A DNA stretch of 64,000 bases from Bacteroidota bacterium (GCA_018267825.1 JAFDXR010000011.1:186001-250000); one strand, 5' to 3'. Counted from the stretch's first letter, positions 30,401-38,572 are shown. Notes: a model not told the origin generated them from the sequence alone. Numbers and translations: made by a program.

Positions 30401-32302
30401 ACATTTAAGACCTGTTTGCGTGCGGTTGATCTTACCGGAACCGACAAAGTGTATATTTACAACAACGTGGTAAATAATGCAGCCACCGATGCCTACACCA
30501 ATTTTGCTACATCGGGTAGTTGGTCGGGGCAGTACGGTGTGTTCCTGAAACCAACAGGTTCATCGGCATCGGTGTTGACGATCGATGGAAACAGTATCAG
30601 CAACTGTGCCTATGGGGTTCACATTAACCGAAGCACCAATTACAACGGAACCAGCACATCGGTAAATAACAACACCATTACGGCCGGCGGAACATCCTCC
30701 CTGTATTGCAATACAGGCGTGTTCCTGGAAGATGTAACAGGATGCTCTACCTGCATGTCGGACAATACCATGGATATTACATCCAATACCATTACGTATG
30801 CCGAAAACCAGGCCATTCACTGCACCAACATCCTGTCAGGGCTTTATATCCACTGTAACAATGAATTGTCGATCCGTTACCGTAACGTCACCAATAACTC
30901 CATCAGTGGAACGACGTATGATGTAATAAGACTCGATAATTGCAAGAACACGAATACAGATCACAACGTGTATATCAAGACCAGCGGTGGCAATACTGCC
31001 GTGAACAATTCCAACCTCACCGGCATTTACATCAACAACTCCGGTGCGGCAGGAAATAACAACGTGGTGACCTATAATGAGGTGAACTATCTCGGCTCCT
31101 GTATTGTGTGGGAAGGCAGCAATGCCACGGCAGCAACGTTCAAATACAACAAGATGACATCCGGACGTCATGGCATGTATATGTATACCGGTGCGCACTT
31201 CACCAACCAGAGCATGTGTGCCAACCGTTGGGGTAACACCACGCTTACCAATCACACTTACGTGGATAACGGCGTGAGTTACGACTATAACCTGAGTACC
31301 AGCGACAGTAAGCTTACTGTGAAGAACATGGGTGTGTCGGGAGGTTTTGCCGCTGTACCAACCATCAATGGAGGCGCGCCAGCTTACTCTGTGGGTACAA
31401 CCTCTTCGTTCGGGATCATTACGAGCACATTATCGGAAGCTTCCTGCCTGAACTGCGACTGTGCAGGTGGCGGCCCGGCCGGAAAAGCAAGCATTACGTC
31501 TCCCGACACGGATGAGGCTCCTGTTATCATGACGGCGAATGCCGATGCCATAAAACATCTGCTCGACAATGCACGTCATGACGACCTGTATACAAACGAA
31601 CATCAATGGGCCAACGAGAAACTGGCTTATGAGTTGCTGAACGCTGACCGGTCTTTATATGAAAGCGACAAAACGCTGCAGACTTTCTATCGCCAGTTGC
31701 AGAGCGGTAATATCGGTTTGCTGACGCTCGCCGAAACAGCCATTCAAAGCGGACGGTATGCAGAAGCGATGGATCATGTGCAAGCCGTAAATCCGGTGAA
31801 TGTGCCCGAGCAAAATCTGAAAACCGTTTATACTATTCTACTGAATACGCTGCAAAACCGTGAAGCCGATCTCTCCGGCTACAAAGCAGCGCTGTGGGAT
31901 ATTGCCAACCAGTGCGAGCATGCGGGAGGAGCCGGTGTTTCCAAAGCCCGCGCTCTTTACAACAAGCTGAGCAATCAGGCCATCCTGTTTGAGAGCAGTT
32001 GCGAAAATCGTCCTTATATACAAAACCAGGAAACAAATACTGTTAAAGGCGGCATTTCCGTGAACCTGTATCCGAACCCCGGCCAGGGTGAAATGACACT
32101 CGATTACAGCGGTCTGAACGGCCAGGATGCCCTGTTTATTATCTATGATATCCATGGCAACCAATTGTACACCGCAGCAATGCCTGCCGATGGCAACCGC
32201 ATCGCCATTCACGTAAAAGAACTGATGAATGGTGTGTATATGTATAAAGTTGAAAGCGGCACTGTGTCTGTAAAAACAGGCAAGCTCATTATTGTAAAAT
32301 AA
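24446..32302 (+). CDS. Giant secreted subtilisin-like (S8) protease with Ig-like repeats and T9SS sorting tail
   Basis: A 2618-residue protein from the ATG at 24446, chosen because it begins a clear signal peptide (MKKFLATLMALCCYALVYAQ); the frame also opens upstream at 24200 without export features. Order of parts: propeptide-like region; S8 domain with Asp163 (VAVIDNEID), His218 (SHGSHVSG) and Ser399 (SGTSMATP); an Ig-like region; a carbohydrate-binding-like module beginning NLVVNGDFEQG; 11 Ig/PKD-like repeats of about 77 residues; a parallel beta-helix stretch (ITVKNGATLRIS, TLTISGNSF); a helical segment; and a type A T9SS C-terminal domain (NLYPNPGQGEMTLDY to GKLIIVK). The Asp motif reads DNEID rather than the usual DTGID. 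It is probably a surface or secreted protease or adhesin. Confidence 0.93.
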   Translation: MKKFLATLMALCCYALVYAQTVDSLAIDGQIFVKIRNSSSQSFPDFNGNEAILTKDLQRLHAIYHLTKISKPFKALKSEKVQKTYLFEFENKKAVQALITELKALSYVEYAEQVPIAHLSYVPNDPNSNIAGFDNRNWHFKKINAECGWDFAPTYSVIVAVIDNEIDTNHPDLAANIWQNNDPVNGVDDDSNGYIDDLNGWDMADNDNSTIAPAAFSHGSHVSGLVGAVTNNSIGIASIGGMNPNIRIMPLKTTYNSWIGQPTSLSGTAIINAIYYAADNNANIISMSLGMGYSMTLENAIGYAVNTKSCLVVAAAGNSNTTSTTSAFPAAFNDSGTYPTLYNKVIAVGATDELDHKASFSNYGSWVDVMAPGNNIYSSDNTQITNPSGGNYSYKSGTSMATPQVSSLCALLYGLDNTLSASAIENIVKTTARDIYPVNPSYTGQLGTGIIDVCAAALYASNTYSINFSADMVNACPGSTIALSAFAGPGITVTNWQWNFSSAVTYVSGNQNTQNISITVGSPTVLSATLTATTTVGTATLVKPNYININSPTATMQAAASGSLCNGSPQEFLLDFDGGAPPFTYTITNGYTTSTYTSVTSTDVYYFVADPNYVSYTMTAMSDAAGCITNNPAGQSVTIIDCCQNLVVNGDFEQGNVGITSGNYYSCNAGNTAPGWYTVTDYPTTSSNICSEFPGWVYAANNNQSHLHKHISMAYDGPCDTGPGIAFNAGIGTPTSNSGYVHTIWSQTITGINAGENYNIDFFVWSYENYYSGMKLQFDVLDNSSGTLLSSGTIDQPSFVGWKQYSYLWNNASYTGNVTLKLSQIKAFDYVFFDIAVDDISMRRNNASNGAAYAGQDYTICAGNTFSLSGSGGPSYTWSPSASLSASNIAQPVASPTVTTIYTLTVNNAGCGTSTDQVTVTVNPVPTLTVLSTSTVICAAQTASLYVYGASSYSWTPSAGLSSTTAYSVAASPSVTTTYSVTGINSYGCQSTSVITVSVVPAPTVAVTPSSTTICNGTGTTLYASGASSYVWVPGYYGGSSLYVNPGSTTIYTVTGSNGVCSSSVTATVNVGATPVLTVTPTNTAVCFKQSLTLTAAGASTYSWTPSIDLNASTGAVVSCTPGATTIYTVTGTSAAGCTATATLTVTVNPLPSLTVTPSFTAICSGQSTPLNASGASTYSWSPPDGLSATSGASVSASPTVTTIYTVTGTSAAGCTSQAVVTVSVNTMPTVTVSPSIVKICAGQSATLTACCATSYSWAPGSSLSTTTGSVVVATPSVTTNYTVTASNGACTVQAVRAVSVAPLPSLTVTPTSTTICSGQSTTLTVSGAATYSWSPGSGLSSTTNSVVTASPSVTTVYTATGTTGGCSSQISTTVTVLPLPTLTVVASPTAICSGQTSTLTASGASTYSWGPGTSLYSTTGSSVVAGPTSTTVYTVTGTGANGCSSTANVTVTVFALPSLTITPSATAICSGQSATLTAAGAFTYSWSPGTGLNATTGSSVISTPSATIIYTVTGTSSRGCSSQLTCTVTVNPLPTVTVSPTTATVCSGQSTTLTAGGASTYSWAPGTGLNTTTGSSVIATPGSTTIYTVTGTSAAGCTGKATATLTVKPTPTVGVNPSVLNYCIGNPVTLTASGATTYAWLPTTYLSPTTGSVVVASPTTSTIYTVTGTTNGCSGTATVSVITSTNTCTSSTAQVTSPTSYAGSTNLGFSSPASISIMADITFTAGVSTIVCNDVRIAPGVQITVKNGATLRISASWLHSCATCSGGMWDGIYAENGATLTISGNSFIEDASAAVSTQFYSSGTLVPDIEITATVFNKNTTAIKLDLNNPNNVQALGTPNIVDNSVFTCRNLSSLSTPIPSSTNFNAVKAALYTNSGTYATTTTNSGVRSIHGMALTGAGTNTYPYKIGEAASTTTAGVGTINIFDYLDYGVLAQNSVFDIKNNLFQNLKGNCLSTPIGVGIYEATTSSTYSVVIGGTGANEGNTFKTCLRAVDLTGTDKVYIYNNVVNNAATDAYTNFATSGSWSGQYGVFLKPTGSSASVLTIDGNSISNCAYGVHINRSTNYNGTSTSVNNNTITAGGTSSLYCNTGVFLEDVTGCSTCMSDNTMDITSNTITYAENQAIHCTNILSGLYIHCNNELSIRYRNVTNNSISGTTYDVIRLDNCKNTNTDHNVYIKTSGGNTAVNNSNLTGIYINNSGAAGNNNVVTYNEVNYLGSCIVWEGSNATAATFKYNKMTSGRHGMYMYTGAHFTNQSMCANRWGNTTLTNHTYVDNGVSYDYNLSTSDSKLTVKNMGVSGGFAAVPTINGGAPAYSVGTTSSFGIITSTLSEASCLNCDCAGGGPAGKASITSPDTDEAPVIMTANADAIKHLLDNARHDDLYTNEHQWANEKLAYELLNADRSLYESDKTLQTFYRQLQSGNIGLLTLAETAIQSGRYAEAMDHVQAVNPVNVPEQNLKTVYTILLNTLQNREADLSGYKAALWDIANQCEHAGGAGVSKARALYNKLSNQAILFESSCENRPYIQNQETNTVKGGISVNLYPNPGQGEMTLDYSGLNGQDALFIIYDIHGNQLYTAAMPADGNRIAIHVKELMNGVYMYKVESGTVSVKTGKLIIVK
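26993..29520 (+). repeat. Eleven tandem Ig/PKD-like coding repeats of about 230 bp
   Basis: Within the subtilase gene, about 77-residue units repeat eleven times. Each has the pattern LTVTPS-x-ICSGQS-TLTASGASTYSWSP, a variable loop, then a TTIYTVTGT-like strand and a GC..S strand ending TVTVNPLP. The middle units (numbers 4 to 10) are the most alike, suggesting expansion by unequal exchange from the centre; the two outer units on each side are more divergent. Confidence 0.9.
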
Positions 32303-32327
32303 GCAAAGGCTGTATTTTCTTAATGAA

Positions 32328-32354
32328 ACGCCCTCCCTCATGGGGGGCGTTTTT
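32328..32354 (+). terminator. Rho-independent terminator after the giant protease gene
   Basis: An ACGCCCTCCC arm pairs with GGGGGGCGT across a four-base loop, followed by a run of T. It lies 26 bases after the subtilase stop and separates it from the sensor kinase. Confidence 0.85.
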
Positions 32355-32436
32355 ATTTGGCGGGTCGATTGGATAAGTTTTTTACACAGCCAAAACACGA
32401 ATCCCCAAGCGTCGATATTACTTAGTATATTTGATA

Positions 32437-35361
32437 GTGTCCCTGAAACGACTTTACTCCTTGTTGTTGCTCGGCTGGCTACCTGCCTGGATAGCCGCAC
32501 AGGAATTCCCTTTCCGGAACATAGGCACAGACATGGGGCTCCCGAGCAGTGAGTGCTATTATGTGCATCAGGACAGCAAGGGCTATATCTGGATTTGTAC
32601 CAATGCCGGCATGGCACGTTACAACGGACGGTCTTTCAACTATTTTACAACGGCCAACGGGCTTACAAGCAATTCCGTTTTCAAAGTATTTGAAGATGAT
32701 CAGAACCGCCTGTTTTATACAACCTCCAATTCAAAGATCGGCTATATCCGGAACGACTCCACCTTTATTCCCCCCGCCAGCGCTCAGCTGGCAGGAATAC
32801 TCGGCAACGGTCAACTGTTTATAAACTCCATTGCTGTCTATAATGCTTCCCACCTTATTATCAATACTGAAAAAGGCGCGTACCTGCTGGATAAGAAAAC
32901 CCTGTCGCACCTTGAGCTTCTGAAACAACCCGCCGGCACCCAGTTACTGGTAGAGGTCCGGCAGAATATGGCAAACGGGTCTTATTATCCGGATCCGGCG
33001 CCTGTAAACGACGCGTTCTTTTTACACATAAATGTAACGATTCAAAAATCCGGAAAACGCACAATTGTTCCGGTAAAGATTCCACTGGGAACCTGGGGCC
33101 TTTCGGTTTTCAAACCCTGTTATCTCCGCGACGGAAGGATCATGGCCGGTTTCTGGAATCACATCGTCGTGATCGGCGAAAACGGTGTGGAGGCTGAAAT
33201 GCCGCTGGAAGCAAAACTGACCGATATATACCAGGATCCAAATGACGGGGTCTGGATCAGCACACTCGACAGCGGGCTTTGTTATTATCCGAAAGCCGAC
33301 CTGAAATCCAAACCTTTTCGCATGTTCAGAGGGCAATCGCCAAGCCATGTATTCATGGACCGCGAAGGAGGTGTGTGGGTCAGTACCCTGAACGATGGTG
33401 TATTCTTTTGCCCTAATCTGGGAATCGTGCAGTATAAAAACACAAGCGGGATCAACGGACAGATCTTCGCTTTGAGTAAGGTTGGCAACCGTATTCTAAC
33501 CGGTGGTAACGGTAATTCTATTTTTGTGTTCAGCGACAAATACCATTATGAACGGGTGGTTCTTCCGCATATCACCAATATCCGCAATGGATACTCCTAC
33601 ATGTCGCATGGTAAAGAAATTCTGGTTGCCGGCATGTCGAGTTCGTTTGTGCTCGACAGCAATTACCGTTTCGTAGAATTGATGAAAATGCCTGGTGTCA
33701 GGTATGGCAGTCATCTTTACAGGCTGACCGCTGCAGCTGGTAATACGGTGTGGGGAATCAGTTATTATAACCTGCTGCGGTACCAGGATCACGGGCTCTC
33801 CGTAGCGCGGCAATTGCCGGCCAGGGGAAAAGACATCTGCACCGACGGTAAAGGCCGCACTTATATAGCGACAGTGACCGGGCTATACATGATACGTGAC
33901 AGCAACATGCTGGAGGTTCATGGATTGAAAGGAAAAATAAATAATCTGAATACAGACACAAAAGGCAGGCTCTGGGCCTGTGCCGATGGCAGAGGTGTTT
34001 TCCGCATTGAGGGGTTGTCGCTTGCCGACAGTATTACTGTTACAAGCGGATTACCTTCGAATATTTGTTACAGTGTTGCTTTCGATCAGGACCGGCATAT
34101 CTGGATCGGTACCAATAAAGGCCTGTGTCGTTTCGACAGCTTGATGCGCTGTTTTATCTTTACAACCAATCATGGTTTGCCCGGCAATGAGATTTTTAAA
34201 CTGGAAATCCTCAACAGGGAATTGTACATAGCCACACCCAAAGGCCTTTGTGTGGCCAACCTGGATGCCCTTAAGCCAAATGCAGTTCCGCCGCCGGTGT
34301 ACATCAGTGGCATTTACAACAATCGCAAGCCGGTGAGCGGGCAGTCTGTTTTCGATAGCCATGAATGTAATTTTCAGTTCAGGGTCGAGGGTCTTTCCTA
34401 CCAGGATCCGGGAGACATAAGCTACCTGTACCGGCTCATGGGCTATGATACCAGCTGGGTGAATAGCGCAGCGGGCGATATCTCTTTCAACAACCTCGCC
34501 GACGGTTCTTATACCCTGCAGGTGAAAGCACTTAATGCCGATGGTGCCGGAAGCATGAGTCCGGTAATTTACAGCTTTACCATTTCGCCGCCGTACTGGA
34601 AAAGCATCTGGTTTGCATTGCTGCTGTTGCTCATGCTGGCTGCTGTTATTTATCTTATTATCCGGGGCCGTATTGAGATCATTGAAGTCCGTGAAAAAAG
34701 AAAAACGGCGCTTAACAAACTCATTGCCGAATACCAGATGTCGGCCATCCGTGCACAGATGAACCCCCATTTCATTTTCAACGCCATCAACAGCATACAG
34801 CATTACATTCTGAGCAACGAAACCCAATATGCCTACGATTACCTGGCGCGCTTCAGCAAACTCATCCGGCAGGTGCTGGCCAATTCGCGTCACAGCACCA
34901 TCAGCATTGAAAAAGAGCTGGAACTGCTTGAATTGTATATCGACCTCGAGCAACGCCGTTTCAAAAACCGCTTTGAATACGAGATTCGCTATGCCGACAG
35001 TTTGCCCATTGAAGAAATAAAAATTCCGGTGATGCTCATTCAGCCCTTTGTGGAGAATGCCATCTGGCACGGCATTATGAATCTGGAAAACCAGCGTATG
35101 GGAAAACTCAGCATTGAGCTGGAACTCCAGGGCGAGGTATTACGTATTGCTATTACGGATAATGGTGTGGGTCGCAAGCATGCTGCGGAGCTCAGTTCCA
35201 GAAGCAAACACGAATCGATGGGCATGATGCTGACCCAGCAGCGTATGGAGCTGATGAAAGCCATGAGTAAGGAAGATGCACGCATTGTGATAACAGACCT
35301 GGAGGAAAACGGCAATCCGACAGGCACACGTGTGGAGCTGTTTTTGCCGGTACAACTTTAA
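32437..35361 (+). CDS. Membrane sensor histidine kinase with two-component propeller, Y_Y_Y domain and LytS-type kinase domain
   Basis: About 974 residues. A signal peptide (SLKRLYSLLLLGWLPAWIAA) precedes a periplasmic seven-bladed propeller region with repeated Reg_prop signatures (QDSKGYIWICTNAGMARYNG; DQDRHIWIGTNKGLCRFD), then a Y_Y_Y domain, a single membrane helix (IWFALLLLLMLAAVIYLII) and a His_kinase domain: NPHFIFNAINSIQHY with His778, and an HATPase with FVENAIWHG and ITDNGVGRKHA. No ATG fits: the frame opens with TTG at 32431 and GTG at 32437, and I prefer GTG. A TATATTTG sequence at 32425-32432 resembles the -7 box of Bacteroidota promoters, which would make the mRNA leaderless. 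The response regulator gene follows after 11 bases. The signal is unknown. Confidence 0.9.
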   Translation: MSLKRLYSLLLLGWLPAWIAAQEFPFRNIGTDMGLPSSECYYVHQDSKGYIWICTNAGMARYNGRSFNYFTTANGLTSNSVFKVFEDDQNRLFYTTSNSKIGYIRNDSTFIPPASAQLAGILGNGQLFINSIAVYNASHLIINTEKGAYLLDKKTLSHLELLKQPAGTQLLVEVRQNMANGSYYPDPAPVNDAFFLHINVTIQKSGKRTIVPVKIPLGTWGLSVFKPCYLRDGRIMAGFWNHIVVIGENGVEAEMPLEAKLTDIYQDPNDGVWISTLDSGLCYYPKADLKSKPFRMFRGQSPSHVFMDREGGVWVSTLNDGVFFCPNLGIVQYKNTSGINGQIFALSKVGNRILTGGNGNSIFVFSDKYHYERVVLPHITNIRNGYSYMSHGKEILVAGMSSSFVLDSNYRFVELMKMPGVRYGSHLYRLTAAAGNTVWGISYYNLLRYQDHGLSVARQLPARGKDICTDGKGRTYIATVTGLYMIRDSNMLEVHGLKGKINNLNTDTKGRLWACADGRGVFRIEGLSLADSITVTSGLPSNICYSVAFDQDRHIWIGTNKGLCRFDSLMRCFIFTTNHGLPGNEIFKLEILNRELYIATPKGLCVANLDALKPNAVPPPVYISGIYNNRKPVSGQSVFDSHECNFQFRVEGLSYQDPGDISYLYRLMGYDTSWVNSAAGDISFNNLADGSYTLQVKALNADGAGSMSPVIYSFTISPPYWKSIWFALLLLLMLAAVIYLIIRGRIEIIEVREKRKTALNKLIAEYQMSAIRAQMNPHFIFNAINSIQHYILSNETQYAYDYLARFSKLIRQVLANSRHSTISIEKELELLELYIDLEQRRFKNRFEYEIRYADSLPIEEIKIPVMLIQPFVENAIWHGIMNLENQRMGKLSIELELQGEVLRIAITDNGVGRKHAAELSSRSKHESMGMMLTQQRMELMKAMSKEDARIVITDLEENGNPTGTRVELFLPVQL

Positions 35362-35372
35362 ATTGACAAACG

Positions 35373-36125
35373 ATGATGATCACAGCACTTATTGTAGATG
35401 ATGAAGCCGACAGCCGCAGTGTTCTTAAAAAGCTGCTCAGCCAGTTTTGCCCGCAGGTACAGGTTATAGGCGAGGCCGGCAGTGTAACGTCGGCATACGA
35501 CCTGATACAGGAAACCAAACCGCAGCTGGTATTTCTTGATATACAGATGCCGGGGGGCAGCGGTTTCAGCCTTGTGAAAAAATTTGACGAAGTGCCTTTT
35601 GAACTCATTTTTGTAACGAGCTACGATAAATACGCCATTGATGCCATTAAAATGAGTGCTCTCGACTACCTCGTGAAACCGGTGGAAGTGGCGGAGTTGC
35701 TGGCAGCAATCACCCGCTTTGAAAAATACCATAGCCGGCAGGAATCGCACCAGATGCAGGTGGTGAACCTGATTGCCAATATGGAAGAAAGCAATGTGGA
35801 GAAAAAAATTGCGGTGCACAACAACGACAATGTTGTATTACTCTCGCTGGGTCAGATCACGCACATGGAGGGTGAACGCAATTATACACAGATCTATACC
35901 AACAAAGGCGACAAGTATACCTCTTCCAAAAACCTCGGTGAATTTGAAGACATGCTCGAAAGTTATCCGCAGTTTTTCAGGATCGGTAAAAGCTGCATGG
36001 TGAATCTGAACTGGGTCACCAATTACAGCAAGCGCGAACCCTGCGTGATCACCATTAACGACCGCCACACCTACGAAATATCACGCCGCAAAAAACAGGA
36101 CCTGCTGGAGAAGTTGAAGAAGTGA
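35373..36125 (+). CDS. LytTR-family response regulator
   Basis: The 250-residue protein has an N-terminal receiver domain with ALIVDDEADSR, phospho-acceptor Asp56 in LVFLDIQMPG, and switch Lys in SALDYLVKPVEV, then a LytTR DNA-binding domain: EGERNYTQIYT, FRIGKSCMVNLNWVT and ISRRKKQDLLEKLKK. It is the cognate regulator of the kinase 11 bases upstream. LytTR regulators bind pairs of direct repeats; obvious candidate targets are the divergent spacer at 23978-24445 or genes outside the window. Two adjacent ATG codons (35373 and 35376) are equally possible starts. Confidence 0.94.
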   Translation: MMITALIVDDEADSRSVLKKLLSQFCPQVQVIGEAGSVTSAYDLIQETKPQLVFLDIQMPGGSGFSLVKKFDEVPFELIFVTSYDKYAIDAIKMSALDYLVKPVEVAELLAAITRFEKYHSRQESHQMQVVNLIANMEESNVEKKIAVHNNDNVVLLSLGQITHMEGERNYTQIYTNKGDKYTSSKNLGEFEDMLESYPQFFRIGKSCMVNLNWVTNYSKREPCVITINDRHTYEISRRKKQDLLEKLKK

Positions 36126-36185
36126 ATTTTGCGATGTGTAGACAAGACAAGTATTATAAGTCTGTGGCTCAACCTGCTTCATGCT

Positions 36186-36209
36186 AAAGGGCCTTTAAAT
36201 AGGCCTTTT
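36186..36209 (+). terminator. Probable terminator after the LytTR gene
   Basis: AAAGGGCC pairs with GGCCTTTT over an eight-base loop, ending in four T. It lies 60 bases past the stop and marks the change from GC-balanced core DNA to the AT-rich accessory region. Its right flank also belongs to a short dispersed repeat. Confidence 0.6.
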
Positions 36210-36252
36210 AAAGGTACAATTTTTGCAAAAGTGATTTCATGATGCATTATCC
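36210..36252. repeat. Dispersed repeat, copy A
   Basis: The segment reading GTACAATTTTTGCAAAAGTG then ATTTCATGATGCATTATCCC has diverged copies at 37406-37446 (ending GATGCATTATCCC) and 45459-45500 (GTGCAATTTTTTCAAAAGTG). The three copies share about 35 bases at roughly 70-80 percent by eye and lie in the AT-rich cassette region, so they may be scars of cassette exchange. Confidence 0.5.
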
Positions 36253-36861
36253 CTAGTATCTAGGGGGTGGAATATGGACATCATCAGAAATAAACGACTC
36301 TGATGGCACTTCTGATGGGAACGGTATTTGATATAAGTATTGAAAATCTACTGTTCTCTTGAATCTTTCTATTTGTTTCCTTATTATTTTCTTATAGTAT
36401 TTCTCAATGAATAACTCTACACAATGAATTATTAAATTAATAAGCTCCTCGTTTTGTTTTCGTGACTCATTAATGTTATCTCTAGAACACACAGCACCAT
36501 ATAACTTATTATTTGCGCCTTTCTTATCCCATAAAACAATATCCTTAGGGCTATTTGGGTAATTCGAATCCGATACATGAATCGTAAATACAATTCCTTG
36601 TCTTGATCCAGCGGAGGCAAGCCCTTCATACAGCAACTCTTTCACTACTTTATCTTCAATATAAGAAATGACATTCTCCGAAATTGGAATGTAAAAATCT
36701 TTACTAAAACTTACATATAATTGAAATTCTGACATCTTACAAAGGTCTAACTTGATTTTCTTATTTCTTATAGTTCTTTCTGAAATTTTGATCTCCAACC
36801 AGAACCTGTGTAATGCTAAGGAAACATCCGGCTGCCGGTAGATTTTGTGATACATTATCAA
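36253..36861 (-). CDS. Hypothetical protein, not recognised
   Basis: A 202-residue soluble protein with no signal peptide, rich in Ile, Lys and Ser. It has a charged helix (FIEKYYKKIIRKQIERFKRT) and a C-terminal proline-rich end. An internal Met (SEFQLYVSFSKDFYIP) could also be the start. It lies 3 bases downstream of the exported protein at 36865-37380 and may be co-transcribed. The base composition is far richer in AT than the genes before 36125, a sign of acquisition. The position near an RHS remnant suggests an immunity or effector-related role, but no motif supports this. Confidence 0.6.
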   Translation of the reverse strand: MIMYHKIYRQPDVSLALHRFWLEIKISERTIRNKKIKLDLCKMSEFQLYVSFSKDFYIPISENVISYIEDKVVKELLYEGLASAGSRQGIVFTIHVSDSNYPNSPKDIVLWDKKGANNKLYGAVCSRDNINESRKQNEELINLIIHCVELFIEKYYKKIIRKQIERFKRTVDFQYLYQIPFPSEVPSESFISDDVHIPPPRY

Positions 36862-36864
36862 CCT

Positions 36865-37380
36865 CTAAAACTCCTCCAAATGTTCAAAAAAATACTGATA
36901 TGGGCTGTTCAATTCTAAAATATATTGTGGAACAAATTTCGAATTGTATGTACCTTCCCAAAATTCCTTAGAGATAAAAGCACTTCCGAAGGGAAATTTA
37001 CTCCACAATTCAATAAACGGATATTTAGAGCTTTGCCGATAATCTTTCCAAAGAATAAAGTATTTTCTATCTGTCTGAAAGTAACATTTCAAACGAACAT
37101 CATGGGACCTGCGCCCTCTACACTTTTCTATTACTATTGGCAGCAAAGAACAATCTTTTATCGTACTATCAATTGGTAAATAAAAATACCAGGCTTTTAT
37201 AGAACAAAATTTGTTTTTGCTTCCGTTAATAATATAGGTCTTTCCGGGGGTATAAATCTTAAAATGTTCTCTTCTGGAAAAATCCCCAACAATATATACT
37301 TTTAAACTGTCAGATGCTCTATGACTCAGATAAGCCATAATTAAACTTACTATAAAAAATATCTTTTTCATGCCTTTCAT
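36865..37380 (-). CDS. Small exported hypothetical protein
   Basis: 171 residues with an N-terminal signal-like segment (KKIFFIVSLIMAYLSHRAS). The mature part has alternating hydrophobic strands (SLKVYIVGDFS, RKYFILWKDY) and is rich in Tyr, Phe and Lys. Met1 and Met4 are both possible starts. I recognise no family. It shares an AT-rich composition and strand with its neighbours and ends 3 bases before the start of the gene at 36253-36861. Confidence 0.6.
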   Translation of the reverse strand: MKGMKKIFFIVSLIMAYLSHRASDSLKVYIVGDFSRREHFKIYTPGKTYIINGSKNKFCSIKAWYFYLPIDSTIKDCSLLPIVIEKCRGRRSHDVRLKCYFQTDRKYFILWKDYRQSSKYPFIELWSKFPFGSAFISKEFWEGTYNSKFVPQYILELNSPYQYFFEHLEEF

Positions 37381-37508
37381 TTAAAATATTCTGTTCATCT
37401 GAGGCAGGTACAATTTTACGAAAAATGAATCAGTGATGCATTATCCCGACGAATCAGGCAAGTGTAAAAGTGAACACTACCAAAGTGAACACTACCTTAC
37501 CTACCCTA

Positions 37509-38003
37509 TCATTGCCTCCAGGTATTTCTTATAGGTTTAGGAACATAATCCATAAATATATCATAACAACCGTAAGGTAGATTGTATACACCCGCACGTG
37601 TTATGATCATATTTCCACTAGAAACAGCCATTTTTATTTTCTCTCCATAAGAATACATAAAGCAAAAAGCCCCAATCTCTCTTATTGTATCAGTAATACA
37701 AGGCTTGCCCATCAATCCTATCATGTTCCTTCTAATACTCAGAAGTTCAAGTGTATCTTTTATAGTAGTTTGAAACGTAGGAATATTCTTATGCTTCTCA
37801 GCGGCAAATCTATCCAAAAATGTATTTATTGAAGCCGCACCAGCTCCACTAAATCTAGGCTTTTCGATTATATAAAAACTTATAGAATCAATCCGTTTAA
37901 TATGTTCAAACTCACTAATATACTTTTGGCTAGCTTCCTGAGTACATGAAGTAAGCACGCCAAAAATCGCTAAAACAAAGTAAATAAAAATGTCACGCTT
38001 CAT
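37509..38003 (-). CDS. Putative small lipoprotein
   Basis: 164 residues. The N-terminus DIFIYFVLAIFGVLTSC looks like a lipoprotein signal with a lipobox ending at Cys20 (LTSC), followed by TQEASQKYIS. The rest is a small alpha/beta domain with FCFMYSYGEKIKMAVSSGNMII. The family is not recognised. Lipoproteins of this size next to RHS tails are sometimes periplasmic immunity proteins; that is only a contextual guess. Confidence 0.6.
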   Translation of the reverse strand: MKRDIFIYFVLAIFGVLTSCTQEASQKYISEFEHIKRIDSISFYIIEKPRFSGAGAASINTFLDRFAAEKHKNIPTFQTTIKDTLELLSIRRNMIGLMGKPCITDTIREIGAFCFMYSYGEKIKMAVSSGNMIITRAGVYNLPYGCYDIFMDYVPKPIRNTWRQ

Positions 38004-38048
38004 AATTTAAAATTAAAGAATCATTGTTTTCAATCACAAAGCTTTTAA

Positions 38049-38303
38049 TTACGCTTGAGATTTTCCCGTTCGAGCGGATATGCAGCGTGGTCTGTGTGAA
38101 AGCCTATCCGTGCGTTTTCTAAGCATAGTTTTTATTCTAAATTTGCATATTACAATAAAAAAACTAAAAACAGAATACAGCATACTATTAAAAATAGTGG
38201 TAGTAATACAATAAGTTAAACAAACCACTAAAACTGGCCAAAACATTTGTTTAAGGTTGTCTTTTTGACCAGAATATTTAGACGTGTCCAGCATCTTTAC
38301 CAT
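38049..38303 (-). CDS. Doubtful small membrane protein or remnant
   Basis: 84 codons with one or two hydrophobic stretches (WPVLVVCLTYCITTTIF and SVFSFFIVICKF) and a basic C-terminus. The end of the frame coincides with a CCGTTCGAGCGGATATGCAG sequence that recurs in altered form between other small genes here, so the true gene may be truncated. Kept at low confidence. Confidence 0.3.
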   Translation of the reverse strand: MVKMLDTSKYSGQKDNLKQMFWPVLVVCLTYCITTTIFNSMLYSVFSFFIVICKFRIKTMLRKRTDRLSHRPRCISARTGKSQA

Positions 38304-38572
38304 ATAAATGAAGGGGACTCAATTTTTTTCTTATCAGACCAACGTTACCTACCTTCTTGCTTTACAATAATAGTTTTTGAATCCATTATAGTAACTATAT
38401 TCCATTAATTGATCCTTATTACCAATCAAAATAAATGTAATATAGGGAACATGAATCCAAAGATACAGTATAAAAAAAACCTATTTTCACAGTCCAATTT
38501 TGTCAGATTCACTGAATTTACTTCCAAAATAGGTAATTTATATTTCACAAAATATAATGTGGCAAACTTCCA
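38304..38572. other. AT-rich gap without a convincing gene
   Basis: About 270 bases, strongly AT-rich. A 67-codon plus-strand frame is present but has no recognisable features and no neighbours on that strand. No hairpin or promoter was seen. Confidence 0.4.

Noticed and set aside
34051-35070. 339-codon minus-strand frame
   Set aside because: Antisense shadow of the sensor kinase, whose His kinase motifs are conserved on the plus strand.
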